22,852 nt of DNA, taken from NCBI GenBank assembly GCA_029747585.1, contig JAPEVF010000713.1, positions 1-22,852 of the forward strand, written 5' to 3'. The first letter of the stretch is position 1. Each line of letters begins with the position of its first letter. Source of the DNA: Pleurotus djamor (Eukaryota; Basidiomycota; Agaricomycetes; Agaricales; Pleurotaceae). The notes under the pieces were generated by a model. It had not been told where the DNA came from and searched no databases. It saw nothing but the letters and a program-made list of their open reading frames with translations. This document shows, in pieces, positions 8,501-17,149 of this stretch. A program made the translations under genes and the position numbers.

Positions 8501-10929
8501 TCGCTATCTACGCGTACACCGTGGCTTGACTCGACTATCTATCTAGCTACTCTGGAGCCAAGTCGGTTCAAGTCCACTCGAACCAGCCGTGACATTCATT
8601 TGACAGCGACGATCCTCTTCTTGCGCTTCCATTTTTCCCGCGCGTGTCAAGTGGAGTCGCGTCGGCGTCGGTGTGGACAACGAGGTGGTTGGTGGCGCGG
8701 TCGACAAGGCTCCCAAAAGCACGTCTGATGCGACGCGAGGAGAAACCGCAAGGGAATCATTCATCATCCTCGATGGATGAGGTGGTTGGTGGCACGGTAG
8801 AGGAGGCAGAAGGCACCCAAACCATCCTGCCCCTGCTAAGGGAAAGCAGGCAATGACAGGGTTGAGCTCAGCCCCCGACATCAACGACAAAGGACATCTT
8901 GATGAGAACCGAACGTCGACGAGATGCAGAGGTGAATTGGCGACACGAGACTAGCTGAAGTGGGGAGGAAACGGCAAATGGAACCATCCTCGCTGAATGA
9001 GGTGGTTGGTGGCGTGGTCGAGAAGGGAAGCCGAAGATGATAAACTTCAGATGTAGAGATGTTGCGATGTAAGCCTTGCCACAACCTAGGGTGTGTTGCT
9101 GACATGATGGCTGCGAGGTGGTCCAGGTGGTTGGTTGCGCGCTCGTGCTGGATGAAGGAAATACGGCATCGCGTCGGGGGATAGAGATGGGAGCTGCACA
9201 TCGACGCCGGAAACGGTGGGCACGCCCGAAATGGCAATGTGCGAACTAAGAAGGAAGCAAAATAAAGTTAGAGGGAAATTCGAGAATACACATAGGTGAT
9301 CAACAAACTTACCAGACTTGCACACAATGGTTGAGGATTGAGGAACGAGATCAACGTAAATAGAAGACGACGTGGCCAATACTGTGAAAAACGATCAACT
9401 CAGTTTGAGATTAAAGGAGTCACATCAAAAGACGTACCCAGGGTTAACCACACAGTTGTTGGCACGGCCGAGAAGGTGGACACCATGTCTTGAGGGAAAG
9501 GGGGAGGTGACGCGCAGAGGATATGAATGTAATCGAAACATAATGGGAAACGACACGGCCGAAGACGCGACCAATGATAAACCTGGGGATGGAAGATGTC
9601 GATGATGGGTGGCGTAGTCGAGAAGGGAAGCCGAAGACGTGGTGGAAGAGTCAATGGTATAACCATTCGACACTGTTCAGCTCCCGCAAAATGTGACGCG
9701 ATCGAGTACACCGTAGACGACGAGGTGGTTGATAGATGAAGGTCAAATCTTGGGGAAACGACTGGCCGTCGTTCAAACGTCGATGGATGGGACTAGGCAG
9801 GGCTTGACCCCATAACCAACTGAGGCCGAAGAAAAATATAGGTTAGGATCGACATGGGAGAGATCAAAGAAAAACAAACATACAAGATTGAAATGCAAGT
9901 CAAACCCCGATGTGGTGAAATAGTCGGCCATGACCTCGATACAATGTCAAGGACAAGGTATGGAAGAGCGTCATGCTGGGAATGGTTGGTGACCCGATTG
10001 AGGAGGTGGTTGGTGGCGCGGTCGTGATAGATGTAAGAGGGACAGTCATGGCCAGAAGAGATGCCAAGGATGACATGGTATCGAGCAGCGCCAGCCTCGG
10101 GGATACAACCGACGGTCGCCTGGTTATCGATGGAGGGTTGCGGACATGCGAGGGTAGTACTAGTAAACCCCCAATCAACTGCTGATAAACCGAAATAAAG
10201 TCAGTACACACGGCGTGCTTGCAAATGAAATACTTACAAAGTTGCAAGGCGTAACCCAAAGAAATCGGCGACGAATTGATGACGGGATCAATCAATATAT
10301 CAATACTATGAAAGATCGCGTCAAGTCAGCCTGAAAATATAGGGTCCGGAACAAAGTCAGGGGACTTACTCGGGTTTGGAAACGATGACGGACGGTCCAA
10401 GATTTGTTTGTCGTTACATGGTTGGTGGCGCGGTCGAGAAGGGATGTGGAGCTCGAGAGACACCTCTGTCCGGGTGCCACATCATCGACTATAGATAAAG
10501 CAAAAAGCAAAGTATGAGAAAAGGTCGAGTTACGATGCAGGAAACCGGTCGACTCACAAGGTAAACGTTTGAACGGCCGGGGTTAGGTGGTCCAAGAAGG
10601 GCAGCCACTCGACTCGTCGAATGGTCGAAAAAAACCTCAAGACAAGGGGCGGAGGGCCTGGAAATGGAGAGGGTGAGATGAGTAACGAGAGTATGGACGC
10701 GAGAGATGAAAGACAAACATACCCACAAATTCATGACATCACGAGAGGCGACAGTGACGCAGTAGAATTCTAGAGGAAAGATGTATCAGCAACTAGCAGT
10801 CGGAGATGAGGTAGAAAAACTTACGAAGGGGAGGGTGCCCATGTTGATGGATAGCAGGGACAATTGACGGAAAGGCGGAATGGCGTAGTATGGGCGGTAG
10901 GACATCGTGGCATAACGAGGGTCCATCAT
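8501..10929 (-). other. Intron-rich minus-strand locus of unclear coding potential
   Basis: At least eight good fungal introns lie in a row on the minus strand: 10824-10770, 10722-10658, 10557-10489, 10369-10306, 10237-10182, 9883-9820, 9437-9382 and 9312-9246. Donors are GTAAGT, GTATGT, GTGAGT or GTACGT. Several have CTRAY-like branch points. A TATA element precedes the set at about 10960 and an ATGATG sits at 10929. The exons between them do not join into one open frame: the ATG frame stops after about 47 codons in exon 2, and the frame through 10488-10370 meets a stop just after the next intron. This could be a spliced long non-coding RNA, a decayed gene, or a gene whose exon set I have not resolved. 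No known domain. Exons carry the recurrent core listed separately. Confidence 0.5.
8682..10450 (-). repeat. Dispersed ~27-bp core repeat, about nine copies
   Basis: On the plus strand the consensus is close to GAGGTGGTTGGTGGCGCGGT followed by CGAGAAGGGA. Good copies start at 8682, 8779, 8999, 9125, 10003 and 10419. Partial ones are at 9453, 9604 and 9722, with a fragment at 9981. All are in one orientation, spaced about 100-400 bp apart, and mostly inside the putative exons. On the minus strand one frame of many copies reads LLDRATNHL or close variants (DRATNHV, ERATNHL, DHATNHL, YRATNHL). The same series continues in B2 at 21187, 21314, 21795, 22180 and 22602. Confidence 0.8.
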
Positions 10930-11273
10930 GAGGAGGGCGAGTCGACGCGGCAGAGGTTTATATACCTCATGCTTGCTTGCTGCTGTTTTGAAAGAGAAAA
11001 CTTTATTTTTGAGTTCAAAAAGGCACAGAGCTGACTAGGAAGTACCTGCGCAGTACGACCGAGCTTCTCTGTGCATAGCCATTCAAGGAGAATCATTTCG
11101 AAGCCAAAAAACTGCGTACCGATATTGTGTAAAGTATGTTGAGGCGATGCTGACGGTACCTGCGCTTCCACGTCCGAGGAATTAGCAAGATGGAGAGTAT
11201 CAACTCCCTTATTGAGCCATGTCGCACGCCGTTTCAATGCTGCGCATCGACCTTGGAGCTGTGGAGGTGACAC
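10926..11273 (-). CDS. Possible small spliced gene, not recognised
   Basis: The minus-strand frame is open from at least 11273 to a stop at 10926 without ATG at its left end. Two candidate introns (about 11159-11112, donor GTACCG; about 11045-10984, donor GTACTT, acceptor AAACAG) would leave a short peptide containing DTLHLANSSDVEAQ, FFGFEMILLEWLC and MRYINLCRVD. An acceptor-like TTTCAG near 11280 could join a missing first exon. The frame runs through the TATA element of the neighbouring locus, which argues against it. Low confidence. Confidence 0.18.
   Translation of the reverse strand: MSPPQLQGRCAALKRRATWLNKGVDTLHLANSSDVEAQVPSASPQHTLHNIGTQFFGFEMILLEWLCTEKLGRTAQVLPSQLCAFLNSKIKFSLSKQQQASMRYINLCRVDSPSS
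10955..10967 (-). promoter_or_regulatory. TATA-box-like element
   Basis: The minus strand reads GGTATATAAACC about 30 bp upstream of ATGATGGACC (10929). Position and sequence fit a TATA box for the intron-rich minus-strand locus. The matching region of the second copy lies beyond the window. Confidence 0.45.
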
Positions 11274-12078
11274 GGTCAGACTCTGAAATGAGGTTGGTTT
11301 CTTGTCTCAAGTTTGTGTCGTGTCGCATTCTGTGGGTGCGTTCCATTTTTCGTGCGCAGCGAGGGTAGTGCCCCCAAGGCCCAACACTAATTAAAGTGAA
11401 GCCGCAGTCAAGGCCGTATAACGAGAGTCAACGAAAAGTCAAAGTGGCATCGATTATACGATGACAAGGGGCACTGAGTACGTACGAACGGAATCTACAA
11501 GACAAAGATAACTAGTCATATTTGTGAGTCATATTTCGGCAGTTAGATGTGGAAATGGACTTGCAATTATATTTGTGGGGCGGAGATCATCGTGGTTGCA
11601 GATAGACCCAGTCCAATAGACGCTGGGCGCCCAACCTCTTTCCTCCTTCCTTCTTCCTTCGTCCCCCACTCTCCGCTCTATCTATTTGCACCTCTGGACA
11701 ACAAATCCGCTCGCCGCTGTCTCTAATGTGCTCATCTGGTGCTTTTCCGACTGGCCTGTCCCACCTCTCCCAATCGCAAACCTTAGTTACATCGACGCTT
11801 CCTTAGGGTCTAACATGAATTGTAAAAAATAAACATCCCTCTGGACTGACACATCCGATCGCATGGACCGCCCCAAACACGTCTCTCAGTCGGACCTACT
11901 ATCAACTGTGTCTTTACTGTGCGATTGCCTGGGCGACACTTTGCTTCTCCTGGCTCCCCCTCAAATTCCTCCATTTACGGTCGTTCATCGAACCCCAAGT
12001 TCACGACAATCTCCCTGGATCGGCGCCGAACTTGATGAGGCTTGTTGGCTCACATCGCAACTGCCCAGAACTGTAAGA
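11274..12078. other. Mostly non-coding stretch before the ubiquitin relic
   Basis: No supported gene. It has a pyrimidine-rich tract (about 11630-11690, CTTTCCTCCTTCC...) and an A-rich CATGAATTGTAAAAAATAAAC at 11813-11833. Both are compatible with a former promoter or leader of the ubiquitin locus on the plus strand. A 127-codon plus-strand frame (11863-12246) crosses into ubiquitin sequence but looks fortuitous. Confidence 0.4.
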
Positions 12079-13298
12079 GGCTCGACCTTTGTCTCACGGT
12101 CTCCGTGGTGGAATGCAAATCTTCGTAAAGACTTCGCCGGGTCCGCCGACACTCTGGATCTGCGAGTACCTGAGGATTGGCTTTGTTTTCCTCAAGCTCT
12201 CCGTGGTGGTATGCAGATCTTCGTCAAGACCTGCTGCGAAGACTGACAGGTCGAATACCGAACCCTCGGACACCATCGACAACGTCAAGGCTAAAATCCA
12301 GGACAAGGAAAGGCCGACACTGGTTCAGTGGTTCTGCGGCGAGCGCGGTCTGGCCGATGGCTGCGGCGAATGATGCACGAAGCTTGATAAAAGTAAGCTC
12401 TGCTCTATTCTTTCCTTTTCCACGCAGGACTTCCGATTCATCTGTTATCGTTTTAGGGTCGTCCTCTTCCATTCCAGGGAGGCGGTGTAAGTACCCTCCC
12501 CACCCCAATCAAGCAAACATTCGCACCGCCGACTGCGGCTCATGGTCTTCTTCTTTCCCCAACCCCGATCAACATGACCTCTTTGATTCGCAGTAGTTCC
12601 ACTAATCCAGTAACAATCATGCAAGGTTCTTTTCGTCATTCCTGGAAGTGATTAACTAATCGTCTCCAAGTAGATTGAATCTTCGGACGCCGTTGACAAT
12701 GTCAAGGCCAAAATCCAGGACAAAGGAGGGTAAAGCGGCGTCTTGCTTGACTCCGCCGAAACCAAAATCCAGGACAAGGAAGGTATCCCTCTAGACCACC
12801 GATGCTTGCGCGACGTCGTCTAACCGACCCCATTTTCTAATTCATGCACGACGCTTACCCAAAGTAAATCCTTTTCCGTGTATGACAATGTTCTCATTCC
12901 GATTCATCTACCATCGTTACAGGGACTTCCTTTTCCATTCCCTTTCATCAAGAGGGGGGAGGCGGTGTAGGTGTTGGTCCCACCTAGTGTTCGCATCGCC
13001 GACTGCGGCTCACGGTCTTCTTTTCCCGGCGATATTGGAATGACCTCGTCGCGTCGCAGTAACTCATACAGTAGCGATAATACGCCCTCGATGGGATTTG
13101 CTAATAGGCTGTGAACCCTTGGACACCATCGACAATGTCAAGGCCAAAATCCAGGACAAGGAAAGGAAGCAATGGTGCCTTGCGAACACTTGCATATCGG
13201 GTATTCGGTCCTTTGGACGACACCGACGCCACCAAAACCAAAATCCAGGACAGGGAAGGTATCCCTCCCGACCAACACCGCCTGCGCGACGCTATCTA
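12079..13298 (+). pseudogene. Decayed polyubiquitin locus
   Basis: Several pieces of ubiquitin survive out of register. 12101-12133 encodes LRGGMQIFVKT, the junction between monomers, preceded by a worn copy of the LHLVL end. 12199-12231 encodes it again. 12260-12310 encodes EPSDTIDNVKAKIQDKE. 12677-12730 encodes ESSDAVDNVKAKIQDK. 12764-12817 encodes KIQDKEGIPLDHR. 13113-13163 encodes EPLDTIDNVKAKIQDKE. 13234-13298 encodes KIQDREGIPPDQHRL followed by a stop. No piece forms a full 76-residue monomer: the TLTGKTITLEV stretch and most of residues 43-70 are missing, and stops separate the fragments. Intron-like DNA (branch ACTAAT and acceptor AAGTAG before 12674; CTAATAG before 13108) remains, so this arose from genomic copies rather than processed mRNA. 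The residue-22-37 segment is the best kept part. Confidence 0.88.
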
Positions 13299-13590
13299 GC
13301 AGATCACTGCGGCTGGCCCCATTTTCTGATCCATACGAAGGTGAGCCGTATCCTTTCCTTTTCTGCGTCGCCCGGCTTATCTGCTCTCATCCTTAGCTCC
13401 TTCCCTTTCTCGTTACCTCCGAAAAGACGGAGGCGATGTGAGTTCACTTCCCACCTCAATTAAACTAGTACTCGCACCACCCGACTGTGGTGCACAGTCT
13501 TCTTCTCTGTCATATTGACGTGACCTCTTGGAGTCGCAGTAATTACCTACAGTAGGCTTATTCTCATCGTATCTTAACTTGAATAGCTAG
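12240..13590 (+). repeat. Three degenerate tandem units of about 450 bp within the ubiquitin relic
   Basis: Units are roughly 12240-12670, 12671-13107 and 13108-13590. Each starts with an E-S/P-x-DTIDNVKAKIQDKE remnant. Each continues through a pyrimidine-rich tract, a GGAGGCGGTGT or GGAGGCGATGT motif (about 12478, 12958 and 13430), a CGCACCGCCGACTGCGGCTC-like motif (about 12521, 12994 and 13474), and a TGACCTC...TCGCAGTA motif (about 12574, 13040 and 13519). Identity between units is moderate, so the amplification is old. Confidence 0.8.
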
Positions 13591-14798
13591 TATCTTTGAA
13601 GTAGACTCATCGAACTACTCAGTAGCTTAATGACAGAGGGCGGTTGTGGAATAATATTTGATATACATGTTTTTGCGCTCGATGGTGCGAGCAGCATACC
13701 GCCATGTTGAGGGCCGAAGTAATGCCCTCTTGTCCGCTCAGTAATGGTGTGAACTGTAGGCAATGACTCGTATATTTTCACCAAAGCCAACACGTCACTT
13801 CCAACCGTACGGTGCCACCGTTCAGGACGACAAGTAGATGTGGAACTGAAAGTCTCGCGTTTAAAGACACAACTCTTATTTCTCACCTTCGGCTGCTACT
13901 GTAAGTAGCTTGAGTCGATTTCAGGCCTTGCGGCGGTCTTCTCTAGCATGGATTGAGCTCTTGGATCACGGTTGGAAACTCTCGATGGGGCGACTCTTCA
14001 GACCCCTGGGAGACCCCTGCTTCATTTCGACTTTGCCGTTTGGACTTTGTTCGACTCCACCAACCAACGTTCAGGTGGCTCCAACGCTTCGTTTATCTAT
14101 ACGTCAAAGTGCGTCTTCGACTTGCCATGGGTTTTCAAGGCTATAAGCCTAGTAATGATACATTTTGGAGGACATATCAGCTTCTAGTGCTTGAGCGGCA
14201 CCGAAACCTAACACTGAGGAACTAGCGTCACAAAAGCTTTGAGGTATGTTTTCGTTGCCTGGGTTTGTTACAAGCTGCATCTGAAGATGGGAAGCACTTT
14301 GGTATGTCTGGGCGATTGTTCACGAAGATTAGGAAACAAGTGATCTATTCCATGGCGGTCATGATACATTCTATCTACTCAAGGGTCCCCGAAACACGAT
14401 CAAGCTTGGGGTAAATTGCAATGGAAGGTATGTATCTGCCTCGTAAGTGGACTAGTTTGAGAACCACAATGAAATTCATATCAGAGCTATGAAAGTGAAT
14501 ACTGAATTAGGTACCGCGTATGATGGCAAACGAAGTTGATGTCACTACAGATCATCAGGAACAGTTAGAATATGAATGTCGTAAACAACGGAGAACCAAG
14601 AAAGAAGCCTCAACAGCGCCCGCTAATCTGCTTCGGAAGCCAACACAAGCGTGCACTGGATAGATGATACGACAATCGGAGCCAGCACGGAAACACGCGA
14701 AAAATTGAAAAGAAGCACTTGAGAAGCACCGTCAAAAACCATGTACGACATGGGTAATGTCCAACACGTTGCACGATGAGGTCAAGACCATGTCAGAA
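13591..14798. other. Gene-poor stretch, nothing identified
   Basis: Only short, mutually overlapping frames without splice support or family motifs. 13910-14225 has three overlapping plus-strand frames of 71-90 codons, none convincing. No RNA gene or mobile element recognised. Confidence 0.5.
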
Positions 14799-14942
14799 CT
14801 AATTAGAAATATAGCACGGTGGGAACGATATCAGGATTAAGCTCTGCCTGCTGTTGCTGCGTAAAGTATCCATTGATTCGGTCGCGGTGCTCAGCAGCTC
14901 GGGGGCTTGAGGGCGTCGAGCGTTGGTGCTTGGAGGTGCCAT
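14799..14942 (-). pseudogene. Possible N-terminal gene fragment, frameshifted
   Basis: The ATG at 14942 opens MAPPSTNARRPQAPELL and stops after 47 codons at 14799. A neighbouring frame over the second half (to 14803) reads EHRDRINGYFTQQQQAELN and PDIVPTVLYF, which looks more protein-like than the ATG frame. A single frameshift near 14900 would unite them. The family is not recognised and the fragment ends in stops in both frames. Speculative. Confidence 0.2.
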
Positions 14943-15704
14943 GGGCTTGAGGTTGAGGTGAAGAAGTGTTGTGAACTACGAGCTGGCATACTCTAGAGGC
15001 TCGGGAGGGGAGGCGCAGCGGCGGGAGGAGACATTAACATTCTTGATGCGCCTCGCAGAAAAGAAAGGGGATACGCGTACTGCGATCGAGGGCAACTGCC
15101 GTAGCCTGTGCCGTCCAGACAAAAAAGAAATTTGTTCCTCAAGATTCCAAGTGATTCGGCAAGCAGGTTGACCCCAGGAAACCCGAGGATGACCTAAGGA
15201 CGACCCCAGGATGCCCTAGGATGCACAATGGGATTACCAGATGATAGGGGAAGGGGACGCGGGGACCAGTGGCACTGTCACGGTGTGGTTGGGACGGACG
15301 GACGGACACACGGATAGACCTGCAGATTTCCTATATGAGCGATGATCTATTAGAAGAATCATCGAGTGAATGAATTCGGAGGTGTCGAAACATACCGTCG
15401 TCGTATTTATAAAACAACAGGACTTACTTCCCGCTCAGTGGTCGGATACATGAGGGATTGAACGACCTTGGTACAACCCGCCGAGACGCAGGACTGGTGG
15501 ACATGTCACGTCTGCAATCCAACACGGGAGAACACCCATTGGATTTCATGGGATATCGGTGACCTCGTAGCAAGGTTGAGTCCAAATTTTTGGGTACAAA
15601 AACGAGGAAATGAAAACCATACATAAGGACGAGTAGGAGTCTCTCGCTCTTTCCCAACCCCCCATCTACCCTCCATCCCGTCCCGTCGTTCCAGAGTACC
15701 TACC
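14943..15704. other. Gene-poor stretch with degenerate short repeats
   Basis: No gene supported. 15166-15226 contains irregular repeats of a CCCCAGGA or CCTAGGATG type. 15293-15308 is a short GGAC run (four units). A plus-strand frame at 14971-15171 starts with GTG and shows no family resemblance. Confidence 0.45.
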
Positions 15705-16258
15705 ATGTCCGTGAAAACCATGGTCGAATCGATAAAATCAGAGTCACCCTCGACAGTCGCGAATATCCTAACCTTTTTTTTTCTCTTTGGCCGAAACCTT
15801 TTCATCATACTCTGTATTGGCCTTGCCATCATCTTCCTCATTGACGGAAATCTCAGTCGCCTCAGACGTCCCGGCGGTCTCTTTACCTTCAAGCTCCAGA
15901 CGACCATATTCGAGACCTTGCCTATCTATGTTGACGTGCAGCTCCCGGTGAGTTCATTGGGTCCATGTTCATTTCGCGTCACCTTTGTGTATTCTTCTAC
16001 CCTGGGTTTGTTCGATGTGCTGAGATGTCTGCGGTTTGAATTTGGATTGTAGCCCGAGTCCAGGCCCCTCTGGTTGCGTTGGTTCCACCGCCTGCAGTCC
16101 GGCGTGATGGTGTTTGTGGTATGTGTCTGTTCAGTCCACCGATATGCGTGTCGCGTGTTGATGCGGTGTTTGTACCTCCCTAGTCGCCGATTAGCAACAG
16201 TGCCATGGACGGATATCAAGCTTTCATTCGCGAAGCCCGAGAACTGTGGCACGCCTAG
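15705..16258 (+). CDS. Small membrane protein, three exons, function unknown
   Basis: Exons 15705-15947, 16053-16118 and 16184-16258 join in phase 0. Introns are 105 and 65 bp, with strong donors GTGAGT and GTATGT and acceptors TTGTAG and CCCTAG. The product has 127 residues. After MSVKTMVESIKSESPSTVAN comes a hydrophobic stretch, residues 21-46 (LTFFFLFGR then LFIILCIGLAIIFLI), that should cross a membrane. Then come a basic SRLRRPGG (inside-positive), a soluble part with ETLPIYVDVQLP, and a C-terminus SAMDGYQAFIREARELWHA closed by two tandem TAG stops. The ATG is the first in frame. No known family is recognised. A competing antisense frame (15926-16426) has no splice support. Further plus-strand exon-like pieces downstream (16350-16440 and 16570 onward) could be its 3' part under other splicing. 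Confidence 0.6.
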
Positions 16259-17149
16259 TAGAAAACACCAAAGGTCAGCCGTTGAATGACCATCATTGTG
16301 CCGCGAGTATATGAACTGACCAACCTTCGTCGCTAGGGCCGTCTTCAGTTCTTGTTTGTAGGTTTGCCATGTCCTCCAGGTCGTCGCGTCGACGGTTGCT
16401 GACTCCGAGACCGTAGCCAGAACCATTCAATCTCTTGACCTATCTTGCATCAATCCGCATCAATGTAAGTCTGATACTTTCCCGCTTCCGGCGCGTGCTA
16501 ACAAAGACTCGCGCAGCAATCCGCTTTCTTGTCACAAGTCTCCCATAATTTATTCTTGTATTACTAGGGCATCATTATCTTGGAACCACCTGCATCTACA
16601 CCTGTTGAACCACAGAGAAAAGTAAACATTAGCATCTTGGACGCTACCGGCTGGCTTGAATACGAAAGTTACTTGCCTACATACTATTTGTTGTATTTTA
16701 GATCTTGTCATTTTTGTCGCGCACACACATCTCAGCGCATAGTCTACGCACATACTCCCTAGAATAGTTGTTGAATATTATCAGCATGTTGTTGTCATTG
16801 TGGTTGCGTACCTGAAACTTGAATCGATGTTGAAGTGGTGGAAAGAAGAGATGAGAGAAGGCGCCGAGCGCGATGACTCTCGATCAAATTGACCACATCG
16901 TCATCTTCACCATTCGAATCGTCCTCTTCTGCCTCTCTCTCTCTCCTGCTCCTTCTCCTCCTCGTTCCTTTCGCTCCTCTGCTCGTCTTCAACACGCGTC
17001 TTTCCGATCTCCACAACACCGAAATGTCGTCTCTGAACTTCCTCCAATCTCTCCCCTCATAATCCTCCCAATCCCATCCCTCCATCCCATCCCTCCATCC
17101 CATCCCATTCGCATCCTGTATGCTCCCTCTCTGTGTCGCGTCCCTCGGT
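16259..17149. other. Ambiguous stretch with splice-like signals
   Basis: Plus-strand intron signals occur, for example GTAAGT at 16467 with branch GCTAAC and acceptor CGCGCAG at 16516, and an acceptor TTACTAG at 16568. A frame from about 16569 to 16762 reads LEPPASTPVEPQRK then SILDATGWLEYESYLP. 16873 opens MTLDQIDHIVIFTIRIVLF, a hydrophobic start followed by low-complexity Ser/Pro. I cannot assemble these into a gene. Confidence 0.3.
17071..17108. repeat. Short minisatellite, 13-bp unit
   Basis: ATCCCATCCCTCC is repeated 2.8 times head to tail without mismatch. It lies within a pyrimidine-rich plus-strand tract. Confidence 0.85.

Larger units (their letters stand above)
7140..10678 (-). repeat. 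Duplicated segment B, copy 1 (RRP17 plus upstream intron-rich locus)
   Basis: Direct-orientation near-duplicate of 19710-22852. From the RRP17 stop codon region onward the copies are almost identical (by eye 98% or more), introns and intergenic DNA included. The 140 bp downstream of the gene (7140-7283 versus 19710-19852) are clearly less alike, roughly 80%. The second copy is still aligning when the window ends, so 10678 is only the last comparable base. Differences include a 61-bp loss in RRP17, a 317-bp loss between core repeats and indels near 9975 (versus 22170). Confidence 0.93.

Noticed and set aside
8565..8575. GGTTCAAGTCC, a match to the tRNA B-box
   Set aside because: Flanking bases do not form a T-stem and no A-box or acceptor stem is found upstream; duplicated unchanged in B2 like everything around it.
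9086..9379. Series of 80-130-codon minus-strand ORFs in 8500-10700 and their copies in B2
   Set aside because: They cross strong intron sites, several start at non-ATG codons, and copies differ by frame-changing indels; treated as one spliced locus instead.
11863..12246. 127-codon plus-strand ORF ending in LRGGMQIFVKT, looking like a ubiquitin fusion protein
   Set aside because: It reads one ubiquitin fragment out of frame (12101-12133) and the next in frame by chance; the upstream part has no resemblance to a ribosomal or other ubiquitin-fusion partner, and the following codons stop.
12445..12639. Minus-strand ORFs antisense to the ubiquitin relic
   Set aside because: Fall in the degenerate tandem spacer and differ between the three units.
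13587..13886. 99-codon minus-strand ORF
   Set aside because: Starts with GTG, which fungi would not normally use, and shows no motif or splice context.
15926..16426. 166-codon minus-strand ORF with an ATG
   Set aside because: Antisense to the spliced plus-strand membrane-protein model, whose two introns and phases are better evidence; no recognisable motif.
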